From JBFHIJ01 sp963678775 (GTDB taxonomy: Bacteria; Bacteroidota; Ignavibacteria; Kapaibacteriales; UBA2268): a stretch of 64,000 nucleotides of DNA. The DNA lies in contig CAXXGR010000008.1 in the NCBI GenBank assembly GCA_963678775.2, positions 1 to 64,000 on the forward strand, written 5' to 3'. This document shows positions 7,536-16,805 of the stretch, piece after piece (position 1 is the first letter of the stretch; the number at the start of each line of letters is the position of its first letter). The notes under the pieces are model-generated. The model made no database searches. It saw only the letters and a list, made by a program, of their open reading frames with translations, and was not told the DNA's origin. Position numbers and translations under genes: made by a program.

Positions 7536-10500
7536 CTATATTGATTTAATAAATAGTATTTTCTTGTTGTATTGTTGGTATTGGATATTCAATAAATAAG
7601 ACCCTATCGGAAGGTCATCGATATTCAGTTGAATTTCATATACACCTTTTTCTAAGAAGCGAGTAAAATTGGAATTTATTTTCGCTCCGGTAACAGTATA
7701 AATTTCAGTAATAAGGTAGTCTGCTTCAGGAATAAAGACCTCTAAACCTAACTCCTTATCCACTATTCGTGAATTTATACTAACAGATGGTAATTTATCA
7801 TTTATTTTTATAGGAAGCAAGTCAAAAATACAATTTGGCAATACTTTTACTGCAATTTTTTCCACAATATCTGTATAACATGCACTAAATTCTGCCTTAA
7901 ACTTGACTTGACTTGATAATTCACTTTTATATAGTATTCTAAATGGTAAAACAACGGTCCATATTACTTCCTCATCCTGTGAATTAATCTCAATGGGTTC
8001 TGATAAAAATATTCTGTTTTGTAACACAGTTATTTTGGATTTTATTGTATCTTGCTCTCCTCCTCCAATAATTATTACCTCCATTTCATCGCCCAGATAG
8101 TTTAAAATTTCATCATCTACCTCAATTTCTATATCCATTTCTACATAATCAATTTTTGTTTTAGGTAAATCACCTGATACAAATAAAGTGTCAAATGATC
8201 CTACTTGACCTTCTATACTAATAATTTGAGTAACAATATTATTGAGATGATTAAAGTTTAATGTAACTTGCTTTTCGATCTTGATAGAGTCATTAACAGT
8301 GGCGTAAATGTACAGGATGTTGGTGTCTGTATCTTTAGAGATATGATGCAAAATATAATCACTGCTTTCACCGTACTTAACGGTTTCAGGCAAAGCGAAA
8401 CTATTAGGCTCAACCATATACGGACTTGTATCAAAAGAATATGTCAAATCAGTAACAGTAAAATCTACATTACCTCTATTTTGTATCTCTATTCTTAAAT
8501 CCTGATTTCTGCATAGCTCTCCATCTGCTACATGGATTAGCAATTCCGGCAGAATAGTATCTTTTGGAGCCACATCAGCATATATACGTAATGTATCACT
8601 TCTATATTTATAGTTTGGTAAAGCATCATGTTCTATCAAATAATACTGATACCTTCTACCGAGTTCATTCGCCTTAAAAGATACATTTGTATTTATAGTT
8701 GTACCTGAGGCAAAAGATTGTCCCTGATAGGAACTAATATCTGTAATAAATTCTGAATTTAACGGGTTTATAGGAGTTATTGATTTAATATCCAAATTTT
8801 CATTCCCACCAGTCTCAATTGCTTTATAAATGCCTGAAGTATCGCTTCCAAGAATTACAGTACCGAGATAAATATCATGTATAGTAATCTCAGGCAAGGT
8901 GGGCTCGCCAAGAAGATGGATATCAAACATAGTATCTATAAGTTCGGAGATAGTATTGGATGTAATTATTTCATAATTCTCATCTATGATTGGAATATAG
9001 CTTAAGTCAATTCTCAAGCTGTCTGCTTCGAGTATAGTATTATCCAAAGCTTCTAATACACCAAGATTGCTATCTGAATGCGTATGTATTTCAGTAGAAC
9101 TATAGTCTGTTTTTGCCCTCCAATTACCTACATTATGTAAATATACTGTAGTGTCATTTACGCTACCAGCTCTACGCTTGCCCCAATCTACAACTAAGTC
9201 TTTGACGTTCGGTGCAGCTCCTATTCCTGTAATAGTAGCGCTATTGCTGATATTTTTATCATTATTAAAATATACAGAAGCCAGATAGTTTTTCTTTTCA
9301 GTCGGCGAAAACATTACTTTGAGCCTGAGTGTATCATCTATTAGGAGCTTACGTGGGAATATTCCGATAGTATCTATTTCAAAAACTGAGTTGTATTCTA
9401 TATAATCCATATTATAAAGGATAAGGTCAGTAAATCCATTATTGATTATGATTAGCTCGTTTTCTTTTTGAGTATAGATTAATACTTTACCAAAATCTAA
9501 ATTTAATGCGTTCAAATTAGGCACTAATACACCCCCTTTTACTCTTACTCTGCTGACGTAGTTGCAGTCAGTCCTCACATAAACAGAATCATTTAAATCT
9601 TCGGGGTTATCAATTGGTGAGAATATAATTTTGGCATAAAGTTCCTCACCCGGTGACATTTTGTAAGGCAGCTTTTTTCCGTCTAAGAGTTCGTAGGACA
9701 GTCTTGCATCTTTGTAAAATGATATGGAATAGATTGTTCTAATAGTATCAGCGTTATTTTTAATTTTATACATCGCAAAATTGTTGGTCCCTAATTCTGT
9801 ATTAGGTATTCCAAAATCACCTTGAAATTCAACATTTATTCCTTTATAATTATACTTATAAACACCACCATTACCAGCCAAATCTCTATAATCAAAAGTA
9901 ATATAGCCGTCTTTTAGTACATCCTCCGGCTCTGCAAAGAACTCAATCTTACTACTATTTTTACTGATAATCTCTAGATTGTAGTTGTCGGTTTCATCAT
10001 CAATTACCATCAGACTGCCCAAACCTCCGTCAGACATGCCTTTAAAATCAGTAATGTATCCATCTATATATCCACAGTCTGCATCTACAAAAATATTTGG
10101 TGGTATGGAGTCACTACTGCTCACTCCAACTAATGAGCTGCCTAGTGTCATGGCATAAGAATCTGCTTCGCCATAGCCATAAGTCCAAGCAGCAAAATAG
10201 CCATTTGTGGTGGCAATCTTATTTGAACCTATTGAAATCGGTACGTGCGAGTAATAAAGGTCAGTTCCATTGATATGTGTAATCTGAACACTATCTATAC
10301 TCTTGATAAGAGTACCATTTATAGCTATATCATCTACAGCATTTTGAGTCATTAACAGACATATTTTATGTGCAATGAACTGTTCTTCTTCAGTATATCT
10401 ATAATATTCAAATATATATTTGGGAAGAGCATAAAAAAGACTTTTTACCATTTTATCCGGCGAGGGTAGCATAAGCATTGAAGGGTCAAACATAGGGTAA

Positions 10501-11555
10501 AACTCAATAAAATCTACTCCGTGGCTCATAAATTGAGCTATTTGGATTGGTTTATTAGACACCCATCTAACCGGTTTATCCACTTTGTCTATGGCTTTGA
10601 AATCACCAATCCCATTGAGTTTGAACTGTTCCACTTTATCGTCATAAAGCATATTTACTACAGTGGAATCATATGCAGATGTAATCTTAAATAAATCACC
10701 TGTGTCTGCATCTTCAATTTCAAAAGGGACAGATATATAATTATTAGACCATCTGTCAATAGAAAAAATCATTTCTACTAAGTGATCTTTGCTATCTTTA
10801 TTTTTCATTAATTTCTGTGGGATAGAGGCTCTTACGTGGCCGGACAATACTCCAATAGGTTTATCACTTTTTACGTAACTTCCCGTCAAGTCATTATCAC
10901 CATAGTATGCAGGGAATGCTTTTACAAGATAAGCTTCACCTTTATTCAGCATTATCTCTGACCCTCTTGCTGCCCAATCCTTTTCAGTAGCATCCGAAGG
11001 TTTTATATACACTTTTGTACTGTCTACCGAAGCGATAATTAGGAATTCACCTGGACGTTTTGCATTTCTAAAATCTTGCTGACCTGGTGGCAATGTTTCA
11101 TCCGGATAATAATGATCAATACCCATGCTTGTGATAATATACTCTTTACCCCATGTTTCTACGGGATAAGCTATATAAGAATCAGTGGATTTTAATTGTG
11201 CAGAAAATGCGTAGCATACAACCGGTTTTTCTGACTTTATTTCTACTAAATCAGTACCGATTTCTTCTGAAGTGTCAAAGACAAAATCATAATCTACATA
11301 ATATTCATAAGCAGTATCAGGCACTGCATATTGAATTATAGGGGTTCTGCCCGGTATTAATACTTCTATTTTAGTGGTATCTTGTGCAGTAAGAATTATT
11401 TTATGAGTCCTACCACCAGTCATGATGTCCACTTCGTTTTGCATAAATCCCATAATAAAATGAGTGCCTGCAAAAGCAGATTCTTCACTGTTTTGGCTTT
11501 GCAAAGAAAGCAGTGATATTAACATTATGGTCAATAGTGAAGTAGCAAAACGCAT
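7536..11555 (-). CDS. Giant surface protein: IgGFc-binding-like N-terminus, anchor-D repeats, T9SS sorting domain
   Basis: A 1339-aa secreted protein (signal peptide about residues 1-20). The first 450 residues, starting AGTHFIMGFMQNE and including YIAYPVETWGKEYIIT and AWTYGYGEADSYA, match the IgGFc-binding-like N-terminal region found in many Bacteroidota surface proteins. The middle holds several Ig-like choice-of-anchor-D segments with the pattern LDFGKV and VDWGKRRAGS. The end (DYLITEIYTVTGAKINSNF, then GVYEIQLNIDDLPIGSYLLN) has the shape of a T9SS type-A C-terminal domain. It should be exported by T9SS and held on the cell surface. It is sandwiched between the OstA-like gene (8-base gap) and a barrel gene (12-base gap). 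Confidence 0.75.
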   Translation of the reverse strand: MRFATSLLTIMLISLLSLQSQNSEESAFAGTHFIMGFMQNEVDIMTGGRTHKIILTAQDTTKIEVLIPGRTPIIQYAVPDTAYEYYVDYDFVFDTSEEIGTDLVEIKSEKPVVCYAFSAQLKSTDSYIAYPVETWGKEYIITSMGIDHYYPDETLPPGQQDFRNAKRPGEFLIIASVDSTKVYIKPSDATEKDWAARGSEIMLNKGEAYLVKAFPAYYGDNDLTGSYVKSDKPIGVLSGHVRASIPQKLMKNKDSKDHLVEMIFSIDRWSNNYISVPFEIEDADTGDLFKITSAYDSTVVNMLYDDKVEQFKLNGIGDFKAIDKVDKPVRWVSNKPIQIAQFMSHGVDFIEFYPMFDPSMLMLPSPDKMVKSLFYALPKYIFEYYRYTEEEQFIAHKICLLMTQNAVDDIAINGTLIKSIDSVQITHINGTDLYYSHVPISIGSNKIATTNGYFAAWTYGYGEADSYAMTLGSSLVGVSSSDSIPPNIFVDADCGYIDGYITDFKGMSDGGLGSLMVIDDETDNYNLEIISKNSSKIEFFAEPEDVLKDGYITFDYRDLAGNGGVYKYNYKGINVEFQGDFGIPNTELGTNNFAMYKIKNNADTIRTIYSISFYKDARLSYELLDGKKLPYKMSPGEELYAKIIFSPIDNPEDLNDSVYVRTDCNYVSRVRVKGGVLVPNLNALNLDFGKVLIYTQKENELIIINNGFTDLILYNMDYIEYNSVFEIDTIGIFPRKLLIDDTLRLKVMFSPTEKKNYLASVYFNNDKNISNSATITGIGAAPNVKDLVVDWGKRRAGSVNDTTVYLHNVGNWRAKTDYSSTEIHTHSDSNLGVLEALDNTILEADSLRIDLSYIPIIDENYEIITSNTISELIDTMFDIHLLGEPTLPEITIHDIYLGTVILGSDTSGIYKAIETGGNENLDIKSITPINPLNSEFITDISSYQGQSFASGTTINTNVSFKANELGRRYQYYLIEHDALPNYKYRSDTLRIYADVAPKDTILPELLIHVADGELCRNQDLRIEIQNRGNVDFTVTDLTYSFDTSPYMVEPNSFALPETVKYGESSDYILHHISKDTDTNILYIYATVNDSIKIEKQVTLNFNHLNNIVTQIISIEGQVGSFDTLFVSGDLPKTKIDYVEMDIEIEVDDEILNYLGDEMEVIIIGGGEQDTIKSKITVLQNRIFLSEPIEINSQDEEVIWTVVLPFRILYKSELSSQVKFKAEFSACYTDIVEKIAVKVLPNCIFDLLPIKINDKLPSVSINSRIVDKELGLEVFIPEADYLITEIYTVTGAKINSNFTRFLEKGVYEIQLNIDDLPIGSYLLNIQYQQYNKKILFIKSI

Positions 11556-11563
11556 AGGCTATC

Positions 11564-12874
11564 CTATTCATTTTTAAAAATCATGGGTACGTCCATTTCT
11601 CTCTTTTTTGGTAATACATCGTCCCATTTGAAATCCGGTAAATAATAGCTCTTTGGTTTATAGTAAATTATAGGATCAGGAATAACATCACCGTTTACTT
11701 CACCTAACCAGATAATATTCTCCGGATTATTATCTTTAAAAGTAATATTTATTGTATCTGCAGTAGAAAGAGATGCTCCTTCTCCGCCTTTGTCGGATAC
11801 CATAAAGTATAAACTCTTTGCATCTTCGTATCCGTTTATCTGAGATATTTCATCATTTTCTATCAAAATATCTATTCTATAACCTGAAATCTGATTTATA
11901 TAATCAGGATTATATTCAGGATTATCCTTCATGCAAGCTATCGAGTTGCTTGTTGCAACTAACTTCTGAAGTTTATTATTTTTCATATATATTGAAATAG
12001 AATCAGCATGCAACTGAGTCGAATCGTGCCACACTACAGGATTATCATATAGTTGTATAATTTCTAAATCTTTCCAAAATATTGAATGCCCTGCCTTAGC
12101 CTTGATATTGCTTCTAACAATCGACACATTATCTGTAAAAATATATTTTTCTTTTCCAATATCTCTATATGCTTCCATAACTCCTGATTCTATAGTCAGC
12201 GTATCATAATTGATAATACCTGCATTTACAGTAGAATCTATCTGAATTAGTATCGGATTACCTTTTGCTATAGAGTAATTTGTCTTTTTATCATTTGCAA
12301 GAGTGTCTCCAGCAATCATTACATTTGAAGCAGTGCCTTTTACAAATGCATTTCCTATGGCACGGCTAAATCCAACCTTTCGCTGATGAATTATTCTATC
12401 GCAAACTATAGTGGCAGAATCATCTACGACTAACACATTCCCATTAAAGTAAGCAGTGTGCTCATTCATATCATAAGTGCCACTTCGTGCTGTTAGTACC
12501 GTAGACTTATCAGTTACTTTCACTCCTCCGTACGCATTCGATATACGAGTGTTCCCGTTATAGTTCATGCTGGGCGATTCTAACGACATATCATCTTCTA
12601 ATATGCGAACATTACCCGTCAAATCAGCTTTATTCAGATTAATATAGAAAATACCTTTATCACAGTAGACATTGGTATTGCCCTGAATAAGGTGTACATT
12701 TCCGTATAAAGTTCTTTTAGGCTCACCTGTCAAATTAGTATTCATACTATCAGCATGAACAACTTGGAGAGGCTGCTTGCTTTGGGCACCTGCACTATAA
12801 TAAGACAGACCGATGAGTAGCGCAAAAAGCACAGCACTTAAATAAATCTTTTTATTTTTTAGAATTAACATCAT
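11564..12874 (-). CDS. OstA/LptA-like LPS-transport protein
   Basis: A 436-aa protein with an N-terminal hydrophobic signal (KNKKIYLSAVLFALLIGLSY, ending near YSAGAQ). The body is a run of beta-jellyroll repeats of the OstA/LptA type: VHADSMNTNLTGEPKRTLYG, GNVHLIQGNTNVYCDKG, MSLESPSMNYNGNTRIS and so on. In this phylum OstA-like proteins are thought to form the periplasmic bridge that carries lipopolysaccharide to LptD, or to belong to LptD itself; the barrel is absent here. The ATG at 12874 is preferred over an upstream TTG because GAGTG lies just before it. It heads the unit that contains the giant IgGFc-like protein, hinting at a link between LPS delivery and that surface protein. Confidence 0.8.
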   Translation of the reverse strand: MMLILKNKKIYLSAVLFALLIGLSYYSAGAQSKQPLQVVHADSMNTNLTGEPKRTLYGNVHLIQGNTNVYCDKGIFYINLNKADLTGNVRILEDDMSLESPSMNYNGNTRISNAYGGVKVTDKSTVLTARSGTYDMNEHTAYFNGNVLVVDDSATIVCDRIIHQRKVGFSRAIGNAFVKGTASNVMIAGDTLANDKKTNYSIAKGNPILIQIDSTVNAGIINYDTLTIESGVMEAYRDIGKEKYIFTDNVSIVRSNIKAKAGHSIFWKDLEIIQLYDNPVVWHDSTQLHADSISIYMKNNKLQKLVATSNSIACMKDNPEYNPDYINQISGYRIDILIENDEISQINGYEDAKSLYFMVSDKGGEGASLSTADTINITFKDNNPENIIWLGEVNGDVIPDPIIYYKPKSYYLPDFKWDDVLPKKREMDVPMIFKNE

Positions 12875-13313
12875 ATCACTCAATATACGTATTATAAGGC
12901 AGTTACAAAAATAGTATTATACGAAGAAATCTAATAACGATTTTCTTAATACTTTTTTGTATAATGAAGCATCCCGTAAATTTCAATATTTTTACTTGGT
13001 ATCAGAGTACATCGAAGGTTTGCAAAATAGAGTTCTCTATATCGTACTTTAAAGAGGAAAGCGATGGGCTATAAAATATGTGACTTAAGATATTTTGGAT
13101 CTTTAGTCACAAGTATATTCAATAATTAACTCAAAATGCCATGAAAAAAGAGAAAAAATTATTAGGTTTATTGCATAGCAAGTAGTTGAAACTTTTTATT
13201 CAATACACAATTACGTAATATTTTCTTTCAATAACGATGGGGCATCCACCATTGACCTATAGTCTTTCACAGCACTTTTGATATAATCTAACGACAAATC
13301 CAAATTCAAGCTA
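12875..13313. other. Intergenic region without a convincing gene
   Basis: 439 AT-rich bases between the OstA-like gene and the three-paralogue cluster. It should carry the promoter of the OstA unit at its left end. One tiny frame on the plus strand (13064-13129, 21 codons) has AGAGG six bases before its ATG, but there is no other support for it. No tRNA, strong hairpin or repeat was seen. Confidence 0.6.
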
Positions 13314-14111
13314 TTATAGCCTCAAATCAAATCTATACACATATCCTAGATTTAATATTAGAAACTCATCATCCGGTGCACTATGTTTTACTGTCTCCAA
13401 ACCATTACCAATAGCAAGCTCAAGGACAAATCCAGACCAAAGCAAATTCAGACTAGGTCCGTAGTAATTGTAACTACCGGCAAAATCTTTATCGTGCCAG
13501 TATCCTGCACATACACCTATCCCAAGAGTAAAATTATTATCATCTGAGTCAAAAATGTTAAACGTAATACCGCCTTGGATACCATAATAATCAACTCCAT
13601 AACCTGCCAGCATTTTCACAGTAACAGCATCGAAGTGACTACCTCCCACCATATTTAGTATGCCGGGATGACCTAAACCAATACCAAGGAATGGAATATC
13701 GTCAATCATAATATTTGAATTAAAAGGAGCAGAAATATCTTCTAAATTTTTCTCTTCGATATAAGAAAATTCTAATATTTCAGATTTCTGTACTTCAACT
13801 GTAACTTTATTTGGTACTTCTATTGTCAGATAATCTTTCCCTTTTTTAACTATATAGCCTTGAATTACATAGCCATTTTTGGTTTTTATCTTTATTCCCA
13901 CCGGATCGATGAGGCTAATTTTCTGTTTTTGCAGTATAATATTTAATTTAGATTCCTCATCTTTAATAATAAGTGTCGTATCAGTTTCTTCTATCTTTTC
14001 TCCGTAGAACACTTCACCCGATTTCATTACATATTTCTCGTCAGCAGATAAAAACGTATTGGACAAAATCAGTAAAATAAATACAAATAATACTTTGAAT
14101 GTGGCTCTCAT
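13314..14111 (-). CDS. Envelope protein, tandem paralogue 1
   Basis: A 265-aa protein with a signal peptide (ending near NTFLSADEKY). It is one of three tandem relatives. The N-terminal half has two small beta-type repeats: MKSGEVFYGEKIEETDTTLI with ISLIDP, then TKNGYVIQGYIVKKGKDYLT with EILEFSY; this pattern resembles small Sm-like barrels. The C-terminal half (GIGLGHPGILNMVGGSHFDA and following) looks like a short outer-membrane barrel ending in LGYVYRFDLRL. It lacks the acidic linker present in the other two copies and is the shortest. No function is recognised. It is the last of the three on the minus strand. Confidence 0.7.
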   Translation of the reverse strand: MRATFKVLFVFILLILSNTFLSADEKYVMKSGEVFYGEKIEETDTTLIIKDEESKLNIILQKQKISLIDPVGIKIKTKNGYVIQGYIVKKGKDYLTIEVPNKVTVEVQKSEILEFSYIEEKNLEDISAPFNSNIMIDDIPFLGIGLGHPGILNMVGGSHFDAVTVKMLAGYGVDYYGIQGGITFNIFDSDDNNFTLGIGVCAGYWHDKDFAGSYNYYGPSLNLLWSGFVLELAIGNGLETVKHSAPDDEFLILNLGYVYRFDLRL

Positions 14112-14150
14112 AAAATTTCTCTCTCTTTCGCTTATTAATTTTGAGGAATA

Positions 14151-15074
14151 CTAATTGAAATAATACATATAGCCAAGATTTCCTAAAGGAAATGATTCAT
14201 CTACATAAACATTGTCATTCATTATAGAAGTAGCAACACCTATATCAAAAGTTACCCCATGCCATCGAATTTGAAAAGTTGCTCCTGTAAAAAAATAATC
14301 ATCATAGACATAATCATTATTATCATACCAGTGATACTCATATGATGGTCTTTTATGGCTTATCATACCAAAATTCAAACCTATCCCCATACCAAAGACA
14401 CAGTCATCTGTCTCATAAATATTAAGCAACATCGACCCTTGTACTCCTGCATAGTCATCACTTGCGCCACCTTTTAGTTCAAACATGATGTTGTCGAGAT
14501 GATATCCTAAAGCTGCGTTAATCATGCCCGGTGTCCCAAGTGTGATACCTACATACGGGAAGTTTTGATTATATGTTTGCTCGTAATATTTTGAATATGC
14601 ATCTTTCTGTACAATATTCTTATTAATATCGGTGGAGTTATTAGACTCAGTTTCATCTTGAACTTCAATTTTTCTGATTGGTGAAACCGGATTCGTCCAA
14701 TTATTAAAATCTTCTTCGTTTACATAATCTATACTAAGAACTCCTGACCGATCTACATCTATGACTACACCATCTGAAGTTTTAACTTTATAAACCATTC
14801 TTTGCCTTTCAATAATATTACCATAGATTTCATAATTCTGATTAGTGATTAGGCGGCATAACGCTGGTTCAATTTTACTGATTTTACTTTTTTCAATCTT
14901 AATTGTGATGTCTGAATTCATCTGTCGCAGTTGTATATAAGTATCTGATTCATCGATCATTTCACCAATATATACCTCGCCGGATTTCATTATAATTTTT
15001 TCGTCCGCTTGCATTCTTTTCGTAAAACTTATAATGAACAAAACAGATAGAACTAGCAGTTGTAACACTTTCAT
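14151..15074 (-). CDS. Envelope protein, tandem paralogue 2
   Basis: A 307-aa relative of its neighbours. The start is placed at the ATG giving MKVLQLLVLSVLFIISF, with GAGAA about 7 bases upstream; the longer frame would need a TTG. After the signal peptide come the two small repeats (MKSGEVYIGEMIDESDTYIQ with KISKIEP; ITNQNYEIYGNIIERQ with VLSIDYV), a linker rich in Asp, Glu and Asn (about 135-165), and the barrel-like part starting YVGITLGTPGMINAALGYHL. The C-terminal part contains a Tyr- and Asp-rich loop (YHWYDNNDYVYDDYFF). Function unknown; the copies share organisation rather than close identity, so the duplications are old. Confidence 0.7.
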   Translation of the reverse strand: MKVLQLLVLSVLFIISFTKRMQADEKIIMKSGEVYIGEMIDESDTYIQLRQMNSDITIKIEKSKISKIEPALCRLITNQNYEIYGNIIERQRMVYKVKTSDGVVIDVDRSGVLSIDYVNEEDFNNWTNPVSPIRKIEVQDETESNNSTDINKNIVQKDAYSKYYEQTYNQNFPYVGITLGTPGMINAALGYHLDNIMFELKGGASDDYAGVQGSMLLNIYETDDCVFGMGIGLNFGMISHKRPSYEYHWYDNNDYVYDDYFFTGATFQIRWHGVTFDIGVATSIMNDNVYVDESFPLGNLGYMYYFN

Positions 15075-15095
15075 ATTATTTCTCAATTTTTGTTA

Positions 15096-16043
15096 TTAAT
15101 CATTAAAATAGTATATATATCCAAAGTTTATTAGATCTATGTTTTCATCTATTCCTTCATTTTTGTTTGAGTGGATTGCTTTAGCTCTCCCAATTTCTAA
15201 TGTTAAACCGTACCATTGAATTTGCAGTAACATCCCTGAATAAGAAAACTCTTCATTTTTAAAATTCAAATCTTCGCGATTACCTATTTCTGATTTATCA
15301 TACTTATAACCGAAGCATATACCTGCACTCAATCCAAAATCATAATCTCTTGTTTCGTATACATTGAATAGCAAAGAAGTTTGCATACCAATTTTATCAG
15401 ATTGAGCACCTCCATGCAAGTTTAAAGTTAAAGCATTGAAGTGATAACCAAATGAGGCATTAAGAAATCCCGGAGTACCAATCTTTATTCCGGCTAAAGG
15501 GAAGTATTCATCATAAGTTTCTGCAAAACAGGCAGTAGACATAACTGACTTATCAGTTGCATTTCTAATTTCTATTATATGTTTCTGCGCTTCAGTATTA
15601 GGTCTTTGTTCGTGTTCCTGATCTTGATCAACTTCATCTTCTATTTCGATTTTGTCAATTGGTGTACGCGAGTATCCTCTTGTATTATTCAAATATTCTA
15701 ACTTTACTACATCCACTTTAGCAACCTTAAGCGTGGCTCCTTCAGATGTTATAATTATTAGAGTATCAGCGGCCTGTGATTCCAGAGTACCATTAATTTC
15801 GAAGTTTCTTTTCGTCTGGAGAACAACAAATACTGGATTAATTGATTTAATGTCTGATTTTTTGAGTTCTATACTAAAATCTGATTCCCAGGTTTTTATA
15901 TTATAACTGCTATCAGTTTCAGCAATTTTTTCGCCATAATATACTGCTCCCGAATTCATAACATATTTGCTGTCTGAAAGAAGTAAGTTTGTCAAAATCA
16001 AATGTAACATTGTTATCGTGATGATAAAATTGAAAAGTTTCAT
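15096..16043 (-). CDS. Envelope protein, tandem paralogue 3
   Basis: A 315-aa relative, first in the minus-strand cluster. The start is set at the ATG giving MKLFNFIITITMLHLILTN, which aligns with the signal peptides of the other two copies; the longer frame adds 18 residues unlike them. It shows the same repeats (MNSGAVYYGEKIAETDSSYN with DIKSINP; TKRNFEINGTLESQA with VVKLEYL), an acidic linker (DEVDQDQEHEQRP) and a barrel-like end (LAGIKIGTPGFLNASFGYHF). It is transcribed away from the ECF sigma gene across a 263-base gap, so the three may be part of that sigma factor's regulon, which is only an inference from position. Confidence 0.68.
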   Translation of the reverse strand: MKLFNFIITITMLHLILTNLLLSDSKYVMNSGAVYYGEKIAETDSSYNIKTWESDFSIELKKSDIKSINPVFVVLQTKRNFEINGTLESQAADTLIIITSEGATLKVAKVDVVKLEYLNNTRGYSRTPIDKIEIEDEVDQDQEHEQRPNTEAQKHIIEIRNATDKSVMSTACFAETYDEYFPLAGIKIGTPGFLNASFGYHFNALTLNLHGGAQSDKIGMQTSLLFNVYETRDYDFGLSAGICFGYKYDKSEIGNREDLNFKNEEFSYSGMLLQIQWYGLTLEIGRAKAIHSNKNEGIDENIDLINFGYIYYFND

Positions 16044-16306
16044 ATGCAACTCTGTATGATAAAATGATATTTCCCAATAATAGACAATTATAGACATTGT
16101 TTATAATATTACAATTTAAAGAGCTGCAATATACTAAAGAATGCAATTTCTACAATACACTTACTATTTTATATGCTATTTCACCATACTATATTATATG
16201 AATCAATACTTTTCACTCTAGTTTTATATTCTGAAAATAAATCTAAATTTTTTTGTACCCTTTTTCTAATTTGTAGACTCTTCCCCTATGTAAGACAAAA
16301 ACAAAA

Positions 16307-16804
16307 ATGGTAACGGGATTGGAACAAGACAGAAAATTTATGGAATTGCTCGAACCTAATCTTGAAAAGCTATGGAGATTTATTCTATCGTTTATCAAAG
16401 ATAAGGATGATGCTAAAGATATCATGAGTGATACCATATTGGCTGCTTACGAGAACTTCGGGAAGTTAGAATCGCACGAGGCTTTTTTGAGCTGGCTTTT
16501 TACTACAGCGCGGCGCTTAGTATATAAAGCAGGCAAAAAGAAAGCTGAAATATTCGGAGCTTCTCATTTCGATTTGGATGACTTCAAGTCAGGCAATCTG
16601 TCGCCACAGGAAGTCAGCGAATTGAATGATCTTTATTCGGCATTAGACAAATTGCCTTCAGAACAAAAAGAAGCCGTTGTTTTGACGTCAATTTATGGCT
16701 TCTCTACTGCCGAAGCAGCCGATATACAAAACACAGTTCCAAATACTGTAAAAGTTAGAGTTTATCGTGCAAAACGCAAATTAAAAGAATTATTGGGATC
16801 TTAG
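16307..16804 (+). CDS. ECF-type RNA polymerase sigma factor
   Basis: A 165-aa sigma-70-family protein. Region 2 runs from LEKLWRFILSFIKDKDDAKD to SWLFTTARRLVYK (about residues 18-75), and region 4 from LPSEQKEAVVLTSIYGFSTA to RVYRAKRKLKELL (about 117-162), with no regions 1 or 3, which defines an ECF factor. Such factors direct polymerase to envelope-stress or surface regulons and are usually held by a membrane anti-sigma protein. Its stop is one base before the ATG of the next gene, a one-TM protein with a T9SS sorting domain, which fits the sigma/anti-sigma layout. T9SS genes in Porphyromonas are controlled through the ECF factor SigP; orthology with SigP is not claimed. Confidence 0.92.
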   Translation: MVTGLEQDRKFMELLEPNLEKLWRFILSFIKDKDDAKDIMSDTILAAYENFGKLESHEAFLSWLFTTARRLVYKAGKKKAEIFGASHFDLDDFKSGNLSPQEVSELNDLYSALDKLPSEQKEAVVLTSIYGFSTAEAADIQNTVPNTVKVRVYRAKRKLKELLGS

Positions 16805-16805
16805 C

